NCBI GenBank assembly: GCA_963734295.1
Contig: CAVTGS010000035.1
Coordinates: 139,327-203,326, forward strand
Length of the DNA: 64,000 nucleotides
From: JAEUMW01 sp963734295
GTDB lineage: Bacteria > Pseudomonadota > Gammaproteobacteria > Burkholderiales > JAEUMW01
Reading direction: 5' to 3'
Both the position numbers and the translations under genes were made by a program. The notes beneath the pieces were generated by a model. The model ran no database searches, was not told the DNA's origin, and saw nothing but the letters and a program-made list of their open reading frames with translations. Shown here in pieces: positions 18,556 to 27,047 of this stretch (position 1 is its first letter; every line of letters starts with the position of its first letter).

Positions 18556-18879
18556 TCACCCGGCCGCGGCCACCGTGGTCTCGATGGAACCCTCCTCGCC
18601 ACGGTTGTCGGACCAGCGTACGGCGATCCGGTCGCCTGCCTTCGCGCCCCTGATCCTGAATCCGAAAAAAGGGTTGCGGGAGATGGCCTGGCTCCACTGC
18701 GCCTCCATCACGGGTGTGCCGTTCAGGGTCGCCGTGACGAGTCGAATGAAGTGGAGCGGAATGGTCTCGCCGGTATTCGGATCCTTGCGCTGACCGGTCT
18801 CCATCGGATGATTGATCAGCACCTTGACCTCGGCGACATCGCCCTGCAGCGTGGCGCGGATCTTCATGGGTTCGGCCAT
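18556..18879 (-). CDS. soxZ: Thiosulfate oxidation carrier complex protein SoxZ
   Basis: A 107-residue immunoglobulin-like protein that pairs with SoxY in the periplasm and, like other SoxZ proteins, has no signal peptide of its own; it is thought to be exported with SoxY by Tat. Family motifs: MKIRATLQGDVAEVKVLINHPMETG in two parts (residues 5-29), ISRNPFFGFRIRGAKAGD and a final beta strand. It starts 25 bases after the soxY stop. Confidence 0.93.
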   Translation of the reverse strand: MAEPMKIRATLQGDVAEVKVLINHPMETGQRKDPNTGETIPLHFIRLVTATLNGTPVMEAQWSQAISRNPFFGFRIRGAKAGDRIAVRWSDNRGEEGSIETTVAAAG

Positions 18880-18904
18880 TTATCGGAGCTTCCTCGTCGC
18901 TCGC

Positions 18905-19354
18905 TCAAGCGCCGCAGCCACCGATGGTCACCTTCACCTCGCGCGTCGCGCTGTAGACCTTGTCCCCGGCCTTGACGATCACCCTCACGAGCGACGTCTG
19001 ACCGAGCTTGACGCGCGTCGAGACGAAGCCTTCGGCGCCGTCACGCAGATCGAAGGTACCGATCAGCGGGAACGGGTTCTTCTCCGCCAGGATCGCGATG
19101 AAGCGGGTGTTCGGGATCCGGCTCACGACCTCGATCGGGACGATCGCGCCGTTCTCCGCGATCTCGGGTGCCTTGACGAGAATGTCGGGACTGTCGACCG
19201 AAGTCGTCGCGCCGATCGATTCGAGCGCATCGGCGAGCGCTTTCGAATCGAACCCGGACTGGTTCCAGGCGCCCGCGAGGGCCCTGAGTGGGGGCAGCAG
19301 ACCGGCAGCAAGCGCCGCCGCCGCGCGCAGCACGGTCCGCCTCACGAGGTTCAC
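18905..19354 (-). CDS. soxY: Thiosulfate oxidation carrier protein SoxY
   Basis: A 149-residue periplasmic carrier. The N-terminus has a Tat-like twin arginine (NLVRRTVLRAAAALAAG). The C-terminus TIGGCGA carries the swinging-arm cysteine to which thiosulfate is attached; the usual ending is GGCGG, so the last residue differs. The start is a GTG at 19354, the only in-frame start giving a proper Tat signal; the frame stays open far upstream without homology. It is the first gene of soxYZB on this strand. Confidence 0.92.
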   Translation of the reverse strand: MNLVRRTVLRAAAALAAGLLPPLRALAGAWNQSGFDSKALADALESIGATTSVDSPDILVKAPEIAENGAIVPIEVVSRIPNTRFIAILAEKNPFPLIGTFDLRDGAEGFVSTRVKLGQTSLVRVIVKAGDKVYSATREVKVTIGGCGA

Positions 19355-19488
19355 CGCTGGAGCCTGCTCGCGGCAGCGCGACGGCGACGCGCGGGAACCC
19401 ACCCGCGTGGCCGAGCGTCTAGATAGCAGGAGCTGCGAAGAACGGCACACATCACGGGTACCGCGGCGCGAATCGAAATCGACGCCTG

Positions 19489-19974
19489 TTAGATCGGTTC
19501 GCGCGTCCAGGTTCCCGACTTGCCGCCGCGCTTTTCCCGCAGGCCGATATCGTAGAGCCGCATGGCGCGGTCCATCGCCTTGCACATGTCGTAGATCGTG
19601 AGTAACCCCACCGTCACCGCCGTAAGCGCTTCCATCTCGACCCCGGTGCGTCCGAACGTCTCTACCGTGGCGCGGCACTCGACCGCCTGTTCGGCCTCGA
19701 GGATGTCGAGCTCGACCGCAACCTTTGTGATGGCGAGCGGATGGCACAGGGGAATCAAGTCGGACGTTCGTTTCGCGGCCTGGATGGCGGCGATGCGGGC
19801 GACGCCCAGCACGTCGCCTTTCTTCGCGCTGCCTGCGACGATGCGCTCGAGCGTTGCCGGTTCCATGCGGATGCGTCCGCTCGCCGTGGCGAGGCGCCGG
19901 GTCTCCGCCTTGCCCCCCACGTCCACCATGCGTGCCTGCCCGCGCGCATCGAAGTGGGTGAGGTCGGCAGTCAT
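19489..19974 (-). CDS. moaC: Cyclic pyranopterin monophosphate synthase MoaC
   Basis: A 161-residue enzyme of molybdenum cofactor biosynthesis that forms cPMP from the MoaA product. The family core is complete: KTAET-like KAETRRLATASG, AAKRTSDLIPLCHPL, and GVEMEALTAVTVGLLTIYDM, followed by KAMDRAM. It is divergent from the protease gene at 20058, with 83 bases between the starts. The soxYZB genes lie downstream on the same strand. SoxCD sulfite dehydrogenase is a Mo enzyme but is not encoded here, so no direct link can be claimed. Confidence 0.95.
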   Translation of the reverse strand: MTADLTHFDARGQARMVDVGGKAETRRLATASGRIRMEPATLERIVAGSAKKGDVLGVARIAAIQAAKRTSDLIPLCHPLAITKVAVELDILEAEQAVECRATVETFGRTGVEMEALTAVTVGLLTIYDMCKAMDRAMRLYDIGLREKRGGKSGTWTREPI

Positions 19975-20057
19975 GGGCGTCGCATTGCCGTCGCTGTACA
20001 GGCCCGCTGCAGCGGGCGCTTTGGTTCGGATTTCCGATTCCTCGGTATCATAGCACC

Positions 20058-21482
20058 ATGCGGATTCTGGCCTTCCTGCTCGCCGTTGCGCTTACCCTGC
20101 GGGTCGCCGTCGCCGACGAGTTGCCCGATCTGGGAGACGTCGCCCAAGCCTCCTTCACGCCGCAGCAGGAGCGCGAGCTCGGCGAGAGCATCATGCGCCA
20201 GATCCGGCAGGACAGGGCCTACGTCGACGACCCCGAGCTCATCGATTTCCTGAACGATCTCGGCTACCGGCTGGTGTCGCAGAGCCCCGAGTATCGGCAG
20301 GAGTTCGAGTTCTTCGTGATACTGGACCCGTCCGTGAACGCGTTTGCCCTTCCGGGCGGCTTCATCGGTGTCCACACCGGGCTCTTTCTCACCGCGCAGA
20401 GCGAATCCGAATTTGCGAGCGTGCTCTCCCACGAAATCGCGCACGTCACGCAGCGCCACATCGCACGCATGATCGCCGGACAGAAGCAAAACACGATCAT
20501 GTCGATCGCGGCGCTCGCGGTGGCGGTGCTCGCCGCGCGCGGCAGCCCGCAGCTTTCGCAGGCTGCGATCATGGGCGCGGGCGCTGGCGCGATCCAGTCG
20601 CAGCTCAACTACACGCGCGAGCACGAGCGCGAAGCCGATCGCATCGGCTATCAGATCCTCGACCGCTCCGGCTTCGACGTGAACGCCATGCCGCTTTTCT
20701 TCGAGCGCCTGCAGCGCGCGACCCGCACGTACGAAAGCGCTGCGCCCTCCTACCTACGCACCCATCCGCTCACGACGGAGCGCATCGCGGACATGCGCAA
20801 CCGCTCCGAAGGCGCGCCGTACCGGCTCGTCGCCGACAGCATCGACTTCCAGCTCCTGCGGGCGAAGATACGCGCAACCACGGACACGCCCAAGGAAGCG
20901 CTCGCGTTTTTCCGGGAAAGCGTCGGCGAGCAGAAATTCTCGAATGAAGCCGCCGCGCGTTACGGGCTCGCCACCGCGCTCATGCGCGCGCAGCAATACC
21001 CCGAGGCGAAGGACGAAGTGCGCAAGCTTCGCGCGATGCTGCCTTCGAACCCCATCGTGGAGACGCTGGCCGGTCGGGTGCTGGTCGCATCGGGTGACCT
21101 GCCCGGCGCTCTCATCTTCTATCGCAGCGCGCTGCGTGCGCACCCCCGTTATCGGGCCCTTGCGCTCGATTACGCAGCGACGCTGCTGCAAGACCGGCAG
21201 GCGGCCGAGGCACTCGGTTTTCTGAACGATCAGCTGCAGATCTACCCCAACGATGCGCACCTCTACCAGTTGCAGGCGCGCGCCTACTCCGCCCTCGGCA
21301 AGCGGCTGCAGCAACACCGTGCCCAGTCCGAATCGTACGTCCTGCAGGGCAACGTGGCGGCGGCGATCGATCAGCTCCAGCTCGGGCTGAAGTCGGGCGA
21401 CGGCGATTTCTATCAGCTCTCCAGCGCCGAGGCGCGGCTGCGCGAACTGCGAGCGATCGAGATCGAAGCGAAGCCCAAGTAA
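20058..21482 (+). CDS. bepA: BepA-like periplasmic M48 metalloprotease with TPR repeats
   Basis: A 474-residue exported protein with a signal peptide ending near VAVADE. The M48 catalytic site is SHEIAHVTQRH (HEXXH) with the third ligand in EREADRIGY. The second half (residues about 280-470) consists of TPR-type helical repeats (for example EAAARYGLATALMRAQQYPEA). This layout is that of BepA/YfgC, which helps assemble outer-membrane proteins and LptD and degrades stalled ones. ATG 20058 gives the correct signal peptide. Confidence 0.9.
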   Translation: MRILAFLLAVALTLRVAVADELPDLGDVAQASFTPQQERELGESIMRQIRQDRAYVDDPELIDFLNDLGYRLVSQSPEYRQEFEFFVILDPSVNAFALPGGFIGVHTGLFLTAQSESEFASVLSHEIAHVTQRHIARMIAGQKQNTIMSIAALAVAVLAARGSPQLSQAAIMGAGAGAIQSQLNYTREHEREADRIGYQILDRSGFDVNAMPLFFERLQRATRTYESAAPSYLRTHPLTTERIADMRNRSEGAPYRLVADSIDFQLLRAKIRATTDTPKEALAFFRESVGEQKFSNEAAARYGLATALMRAQQYPEAKDEVRKLRAMLPSNPIVETLAGRVLVASGDLPGALIFYRSALRAHPRYRALALDYAATLLQDRQAAEALGFLNDQLQIYPNDAHLYQLQARAYSALGKRLQQHRAQSESYVLQGNVAAAIDQLQLGLKSGDGDFYQLSSAEARLRELRAIEIEAKPK

Positions 21483-21608
21483 GCAGGCGGTCTGGCCCCG
21501 CGCTTTCGTTGCCGCGGCACGGGGGATGACAGAACCCGGCAGGGCGATTGCTTTACCCCGGGCGCGCCCCGGCGGTTCCGCCGTCCCCTCCACCCCACGG
21601 CCGTGCCC

Positions 21609-22904
21609 ATGAATCAGATCGGCAAGTACGAGATCATCCGCCAGATCGGCAAGGGTGCGACGAGCGCCGTCTTTCTGGCTCGCGACCCGTTTTCCGACCG
21701 CCAGGTCGCCGTGAAGGTGGTCTATCCGGAAGTGCTGGGCGACAAGGAGTACGGTCGGCGTTACCGCAAGCTGTTCGTGACCGAGGCGTCGCTGGCGGGA
21801 ATGCTGTCCCATCCTCACATCGTCGCCATTTACGACGCCGCGGTGGAGGGCGACTTCAGCTACATCGTCATGGAGTACGTCGCCGGCGGGACGCTCGATC
21901 GCCACACCTCCGTCGACCGCCTGCTGCCGATGAACAAGGTGCTCGAGATCGCGTTCAAGTGCTGCAAGTCGCTCGACTACGCGTATCGGAACGGCGTCAT
22001 CCATCGCGACATCAAGCCCGCGAACATCCTGCTCACGGAAACGGGCGACATCAAGATCTCCGACTTCGGCGCCGCGCTCGTGAATTCGGCCGAGTCGACC
22101 CAGGTGAGCGGCGTAGGTTCGCCCGCCTACATGTCGCCGCAGCAGTTGAAGGAGCAGCCCCTCACCCATCAGACCGACATCTTCGCGCTCGGGGTGGTGC
22201 TCTATCAGCTCTTCACGGGACATCTGCCGTTCAAGGGCGCGAACAAGTACGCGATGATCTACCAGATCATCCACGCCGATCCTCCGCCGCCGAGCACACA
22301 CCGTCCGGAGATCCCGCGCCGGCTGGACGAGATTGTTCTGAAGGCGCTCGCGAAGGATCTCGAGGCGCGCTACCAGACGTGGGACGAATTCGCGCGCGAC
22401 TTGGCCGACGCCTTCGGCGAGCTGCGACGGGTCGAGGCGCCGATCCCCGACACGGAGAAGTTCTACACCCTGCGGCGGCTCAAGTTCTTCAAGACCTTCA
22501 CCGACGTGGAGCTGTGGGAGGTGGTGCGGATCGGGACCTGGGCCCGGCGCCCCGCAGGCACCGAACTGATTCGGGAAGGCGAAGGCGGCACCACCTTCTA
22601 TGTCGTCGCCGCCGGGGAAGTGACCGTCACCAAGAACAGGGCACTGCTCGCGACCCTCGGCGCGGGCGACTCGTTCGGCGAGATGGGCCACCTCGCGAAG
22701 CACGAGTTCAGGCGCAGCGCGAGCGTGACGGCGGCGACCGACGTCACCGTGCTGGAGGTGGGCGCGTCGTCGCTCGCCGGCGCGAGCGAGGGCTGCCGCG
22801 TGCGTTTCAATCAGGTGTTTCTGGAGACGCTGGTCGAAAGGCTCTCCACCGCGAACGATCGCGTCGCCGAGTCGCTGGCCGACCGGGACGTGCTGCTGCT
22901 CTGA
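21609..22904 (+). CDS. Serine/threonine protein kinase with C-terminal cyclic-nucleotide-binding domain
   Basis: A 431-residue soluble protein. The Hanks-type kinase domain covers residues about 5-270: glycine loop IGKGATSAVF, VAVKV lysine, catalytic HRDIKPANILL, DFGAAL and SPAYMSPQQ activation segment, so it should be active. Residues about 300-410 form a cNMP-binding/Crp-like beta roll with GTELIREGEGGTTFYVVAAG and GDSFGEMGHLA. There is no transmembrane helix, unlike PknB-type receptors. ATG 21609 is preferred; a GTG at 21603 is in the same frame. The fusion suggests kinase activity gated by cAMP or cGMP. Confidence 0.9.
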   Translation: MNQIGKYEIIRQIGKGATSAVFLARDPFSDRQVAVKVVYPEVLGDKEYGRRYRKLFVTEASLAGMLSHPHIVAIYDAAVEGDFSYIVMEYVAGGTLDRHTSVDRLLPMNKVLEIAFKCCKSLDYAYRNGVIHRDIKPANILLTETGDIKISDFGAALVNSAESTQVSGVGSPAYMSPQQLKEQPLTHQTDIFALGVVLYQLFTGHLPFKGANKYAMIYQIIHADPPPPSTHRPEIPRRLDEIVLKALAKDLEARYQTWDEFARDLADAFGELRRVEAPIPDTEKFYTLRRLKFFKTFTDVELWEVVRIGTWARRPAGTELIREGEGGTTFYVVAAGEVTVTKNRALLATLGAGDSFGEMGHLAKHEFRRSASVTAATDVTVLEVGASSLAGASEGCRVRFNQVFLETLVERLSTANDRVAESLADRDVLLL

Positions 22905-23000
22905 CGCTCCGCTGGCGAGGGTTTCCGTGTCGGCGGCGGCCTCGCCGGCGCCTATAATCTCGATCGCCGCTGCCGCTTCGCGGTTACCACGGAGTCCCGA

Positions 23001-23228
23001 ATGAATCACGACAAGGAACTCGACGCCCGCGGGCTCAACTGCCCGCTGCCGATTCTTCGCTGCAAGAAGGCGCTCACCGACATGTCGCCGGGGCAGGTCC
23101 TCAAGATCCTTGCCACGGACCCCGGTTCGGTGAAGGATTTCCAGGCATTCTCCAAGCAGACCGGAAACGAGCTGCTGTCGTCCGCGGAAGAGCGCGGCGA
23201 GTTCCGGTTCTACATGAAGAAGAAATAG
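23001..23228 (+). CDS. TusA-like sulfurtransferase (SirA/TusA family)
   Basis: A 75-residue protein with the family fold and motif ELDARGLNCPLPILRCKKAL; the Cys of the CPxP motif is the sulfur-carrying residue. GGAG at 22990-22993 precedes the ATG. TusA-like proteins move sulfane sulfur for tRNA thiolation, molybdenum cofactor or sulfur oxidation. The sox and moaC genes are within 4 kb, so either cofactor or oxidation roles are possible; the sequence does not decide. Confidence 0.88.
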   Translation: MNHDKELDARGLNCPLPILRCKKALTDMSPGQVLKILATDPGSVKDFQAFSKQTGNELLSSAEERGEFRFYMKKK

Positions 23229-23253
23229 GGTGGTACGGCGCGGGGAGACCGCA

Positions 23254-23970
23254 ATGATCACCCTCTTTCAGTTCGACCCCGCGTTCGGCTTGCCGAATGC
23301 GAGCGCGTTCTGCATGAAGGTCGAGACCTACCTGCGAATGGTGCACCTCGACTACCGGATAGCCGCACGCGCCAACATCATGAAGGCGCCCAAGGGCAAG
23401 ATGCCCTGGATCGAGGACGACGGGCACGTGGTCGCCGATTCGGGATTCATCATCGACTACCTCAAGGACCGCTACGGCGATCCGCTCGACGCCCATCTCA
23501 CGCTCGAAGAGCGCGCGGTGGCTCTGGCGTTCCGGCGATTGCTCGAGGAGAACCTGTACTGGGCGCTGCTCTACACCCGATGGTTCACCCCCGAAGGCTG
23601 GGCGCTCACCCGCGGCGCGTTCTTCGGCGGCCTGCCGCCGGTGCTGCGCGACGTCGTCCCCCTGGTCGCACGGCGTGGCATGCGTAAGGAGATCTGGGGG
23701 CACGGCATGGGACGCCACACTCCGGACGAGATCTACGCGATCGGCAAGGCAGACATCACGGCCTTGGCGGATTTTCTCGCCGATAAACCTTACTTCTTGG
23801 GCGAGCAGCCGACCTCGCTGGATGCAAGCGCATACGCCTTTCTCGCGAATCTGCTCTGGGTGCCGCTCGAGACGGCGCTGAAGGCGCACGCGCAGACGTA
23901 TCCGCAGCTCGATGCTTACTGCCAGCGAATGAAGACGCGCTACTACCCCGAAGGAGCGGTGAATCGGTGA
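23254..23970 (+). CDS. Glutathione S-transferase family protein
   Basis: A 238-residue cytoplasmic protein with an N-terminal thioredoxin-like domain (FQFDPAFGLPNASAFCMKVE, then KGKMPWIEDDGHVVADSGFI) and an all-helical C-terminal GST domain (GEQPTSLDASAYAFLANLL). The N-terminal pattern resembles the failed-axon/metaxin-like GST subgroup. The substrate is unknown. ATG 23254 has GGGGAG just upstream. Its stop codon overlaps the GTG start of the Hsp15 gene, so the two are translationally coupled. Confidence 0.82.
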   Translation: MITLFQFDPAFGLPNASAFCMKVETYLRMVHLDYRIAARANIMKAPKGKMPWIEDDGHVVADSGFIIDYLKDRYGDPLDAHLTLEERAVALAFRRLLEENLYWALLYTRWFTPEGWALTRGAFFGGLPPVLRDVVPLVARRGMRKEIWGHGMGRHTPDEIYAIGKADITALADFLADKPYFLGEQPTSLDASAYAFLANLLWVPLETALKAHAQTYPQLDAYCQRMKTRYYPEGAVNR

Positions 23971-24363
23971 CGCCGGACCTGCCGACTGCGGTCCGGCTCG
24001 ACCGCTGGCTCTGGGCCGCCCGCTTCTTCAAGACCCGCGCCTTGGCCCAGCAGGCGGTCGAGGGCGGGCACGTCAGGCTGAACGGGGAGCGCGTCAAGCC
24101 GGCTCGGGCGCTCAAGGCGGGCGATCGCCTCGAGATCCGCATCGGCGCCTACCAGTGGCACATCACGGTGCGAGGCCCTGTCGGTTCGTCGCGGTCCCGC
24201 GTCCACGGCGCGTCTGCTCTACGAGGAGTCGGAGGAGAGCCGTCTCGCACGCCAGGCGAAGGTGGCAGAGCATCGGACCGAGATCAACCCCTTGGCCGCC
24301 CTGCAGGGTCGCCCAACCAAGCGCGACCGCCGCCAGCTCGACCGATTGACCGACGGCGACTGA
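23967..24363 (+). pseudogene. hslR: Ribosome-associated heat shock protein Hsp15 (S4 domain), frameshifted
   Basis: Hsp15 binds free 50S subunits carrying stalled nascent chains. The N-terminal S4 RNA-binding domain is intact: VRLDRWLWAARFFKTRALAQ, GGHVRLNGERVKP and AGDRLEIR. Near 24175-24205 the frame shifts by +1, and the basic C-terminal tail follows in the new frame: LLYEESEESRLARQAK and GRPTKRDRRQLDRL, ending at 24361-24363. The 397-base span is one base over a multiple of three, so a single-base error would explain it. The GTG at 23967 overlaps the GST stop codon. Confidence 0.82.
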
Positions 24364-24462
24364 GCAGGCGACGCAATTCTCGCCCGCTTTGGCGAGATCA
24401 ACCCGGGAAAGCAGACGAGGATTTGACCGGTCCCGTCATGATCGAAGCCGCGCAAGATGTCG

Positions 24463-24880
24463 TTACCACGTCATGGAACTCGGTGCCGGAGACGGGGGCC
24501 GGATATTGGCGAACGGCAGCGGATCGGGCGTGACGACTACGTCTGTGGTGAAGACCTGATTGGGCTCCAGGACACCGGACTCTTCGTAAGTGAGTTCCAC
24601 CATGTAGGCTGTCCAGCCCTGGGGCGGCGGCGGGACGTACGCTCGATAGACCCACGGCCCGCTAGGTAGCAGGTCGGTGCTGGTCCAGACCGGACCGACG
24701 GCCTCCAGACGGAAGTCCCGGGCGGTAGGATTCGTCGCTTGCCACAGGCGTACCCGGCTCGGGGGAGTGCTGGCCTCGACCCGAATCGCCCCGTCGGGCT
24801 CAATTGTCCAAGAATATTGGGGCGTCGTGCTGCCGTCGTTGATCTGGTCGATCCACGAAGCGAGGCTAACAGCTTGACCG
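24463..24880 (-). pseudogene. C-terminal fragment of a PhoPQ-activated pathogenicity-related (PqaA) protein
   Basis: About 139 codons match the C-terminal domain of the PqaA/PhoPQ-related family: VRLWQATNPTARDFRLEAVG, GWTAYMVELTYEESG and FTTDVVVTPDPLPF. The family protein is over 400 residues, so the alpha/beta-hydrolase-like N-terminal two thirds is missing; homology stops near 24880, where the TIR-NACHT gene region begins. I infer that acquisition of the island, or a later deletion, removed it. Confidence 0.65.
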
Positions 24881-24905
24881 CGGCGCGGCAAGCGCGGGCT
24901 GCGCA

Positions 24906-26836
24906 ATGCCGCTGCTCGCGTTCGCGCTCGGCACGGACTGTCCGGCGCTGGGGCAGCTCGCGTGGGGGCGCGGGAGCCTTCATCCTCAGGATGGTGGGAG
25001 CTGGCGCGCGTCGGCGAGATCGAACCGGGGACGCGGGCGCTGTGGAAGCTGCTGGAGACGGTGCGCGAGCGGGTGGGGCTGGATCGTCAGGCGCATCGAC
25101 GCGCTCGAGCCCGTCATCAATCGTTCGGACGCACCTCGACCGTGCGCTCCCGTTACCCCTCGTGGGCCGGTCGCGTCCACCGGCCCTGTGGTCTTCCTGA
25201 GCTATTCGCGTTCGATAGTGTGCTCGCCGACCGGCTCGCTGCCGATCTCCACCACGCGGGGCATGCCTGCTGGCTCGACACCAACGACATACCGGGCGGC
25301 GAGGTCTGGCTCGCGGCGATTGCGGATGGCATCGAGCGGGCTCATGCCTTCGTGACGCTGGTGACCGAGGCTGCCAACCAGTGACTGGGTGCGCGCTTCA
25401 CGCCAAGCAGCAGGAGAAGCGGATCATTCCCCTGCTCGCCGGAGACGAGGGGCTGCCCTGGTACATGGCCGATCGTCAGGCGATCTCCCTTCGCCCGGAC
25501 AACTATGACCCGGGGCTCGCGCAGCTGCTGAAGTCACTGCCGTCGCCGCCGAAGGCCGTCCCGCGTCCAAGCGCGGAAACCGACCAGCGCCACGGCGAGC
25601 TCTCCTATCTGCGTCGCCTGCAGCTCGGCGAGTTGGTCCACACCGAGCTCTACACGCCGATGGCGGGCGTTGCGCAGGTCAGCGTGCGAGGCAAGCCGGC
25701 GGTGCGCATGCCATCGGTCGTCATGCGACCGGAGTTTCAGCATCTGCGCTGCCTGACCGACCGGGAGGCGAAGGCGACTCCCGAGTCTCGTCCCTATCAG
25801 GACATCGTCGACGCCTTCGGGGAGGTTCGCCGCGCCGTGCTGCTGGGCGAACCCGGCGGGGGCAAGACCACCACGCTGTGGAAGCTCGCCCGTAATGCCC
25901 TCGATGCGGCAATCGTGGACTCCAGGGCGCCGGTGCCTTTACTCGTGAGCCTCGGCAAATGGACCGAACCCGGTGAGCCGCTCCGGGCCTTCCTTGCACG
26001 CCAACTCGGCGAGCTCGGCCCTCACTTCGACGCGCTGTTGAAGACGCGGCGCGCGATGCTTCTGCTCGACGGCCTCAACGAAGTCCCGGCCAGAGAACGT
26101 GAGCCGAAGGCCCGGCAGGTCAAGGCATTTCTTGCGGACCATTCGTGGCTCGCTGCGATGGTGAGCTGCCGCGAGCTCGACTACACGGGTGGAGTGGTTC
26201 TGGACCTGGACACAATCACCATCCGCCCCCTCGACACACTGCGTATTCTCGATTTCGTCATCGCCTACCTGACGGCAGCGGTGGAGCCGGAAGAGACCGA
26301 TCCGGCGCGCCGCGCGGCGTTGGGCCGTGGGCGGCGACGACCTGTTCTGGCGATTGGCCGGTGGTCCAGATGTGCGTGAACTCTGGCAGGCGTGGGAGCT
26401 TCCTGATTCCGACCTGGCCCTGTTCTGGTCGGCGACGGAGTTGCCCGACCACGTCGAGCAGCGTCTCGGGAGGGAGAAACGGTCGCATCAGCCTGCCTGG
26501 CGCCGTGCTGTGGACGACCCCCGCACATCAACGAGACCTGGGGCGACTCAGGTCCCGCACGACCTTGGGCAGACTTCGGCGATGGGCATCTATCCGCAGG
26601 GCGCTTCACCGTTTGACGTGCTCGATCTGGCGGGAAACGTCTGGGAGTGGTGCCTCAACAAGTACGACTCGCCGAAAGACGTGGCGCCGGGCGGTGACGC
26701 CCGGCGCGTGGTGCGCGGCGGCTCGTGCGACGGCGTTCGAGGCCGCGCGCGTTGCGCCTACCGCGACCACGCCCTTCCGGACTACCGCGTCAACGACATC
26801 GGCCTCCGGTTGGTTTGTGTCTCCCCCATCCGCTGA
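24906..26836 (+). pseudogene. TIR-NACHT-FGE (SUMF1-like) conflict protein, broken by frameshifts and a deletion
   Basis: Read across frames, the gene encodes four parts. First, an N-terminal helical region. Second, a TIR domain near 25175-25460 (PVVFLSYSR, then DSVLADRLAADLHHAGHACW, SDWVR, RIIPLL). Third, a NACHT/STAND NTPase (25381-26310) with Walker A GEPGGGKTTT, Walker B-like MLLLDGLNEVP and a sensor region SCRELDYTG. Fourth, after a frame change near 26315, the C-terminal third of a formylglycine-generating-enzyme (C-type-lectin fold) domain: DVLDLAGNVWEWC and RVVRGGS to IGLRLV. The first two thirds of the FGE domain are absent, so a deletion probably lies near 26460-26580. TIR-NACHT proteins are predicted NAD-depleting immune or conflict proteins. 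At least three shifts are present. Confidence 0.75.
26702..26836 (+). other. Candidate DGR variable region (VR) at the 3' end of the TIR-NACHT-FGE gene
   Basis: The last 45 codons encode RRVVRGGSCDGVRGRARCAY followed by RDHALPDYRVNDIGLRLV, the same place and fold element diversified by diversity-generating retroelements in FGE/C-type-lectin target proteins. At the positions where template repeats usually carry Asn codons (for example 26729, 26732, 26735, 26765-26774, 26783, 26789-26795, 26804) every codon ends in C or T, as expected after adenine-specific change of AAC/AAT. In a high-GC genome this pattern is suggestive, not conclusive. No template repeat was found by eye. Confidence 0.45.
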
Positions 26837-27047
26837 ATCGCTGTTCACTGAAATCTCTGATCACTGTCTCTCTGATTTGCTGGTGTTATGTCACGCCGCG
26901 AAGCGGCGTTGCGCGGGGCGTGTCGCGCCCCGCGCGGGCATGTGAAAAGACATCTCCGATGTCGAAAGGCGTCGCCCGAGGCGTTTCGCGCGCCGAATGG
27001 ACATGGTGCCCGTTCGCAAGGCAGGTCTGCATACGCCCTTTGCAACG
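26837..27047. repeat. Structured non-coding segment with hairpins and a diverged direct repeat
   Basis: Downstream of the candidate VR are a hairpin near 26893-26907 (CGCCGC-GAA-GCGGCG) and a perfect 10-bp inverted repeat with a 5-base loop at 26911-26935 (GCGCGGGGCG, loop TGTCG, CGCCCCGCGC). Further on is a small GACAT-CTCC-ATGTC hairpin near 26950-26963. A diverged direct repeat starts near 26904 and 26968 (GGCGTTGCGCGGGGCGTGTC against GGCGTCGCCCGAGGCGTTTC). DGR targets typically have a hairpin just after the VR; this could be one. Confidence 0.45.

Noticed and set aside
20754..23261. A very long open frame on the minus strand opposite the BepA-like and kinase genes
   Set aside because: High-GC codon bias creates long antisense frames. 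The text is rich in Arg, Leu and Glu with no domain, and the plus strand encodes clear conserved proteins.
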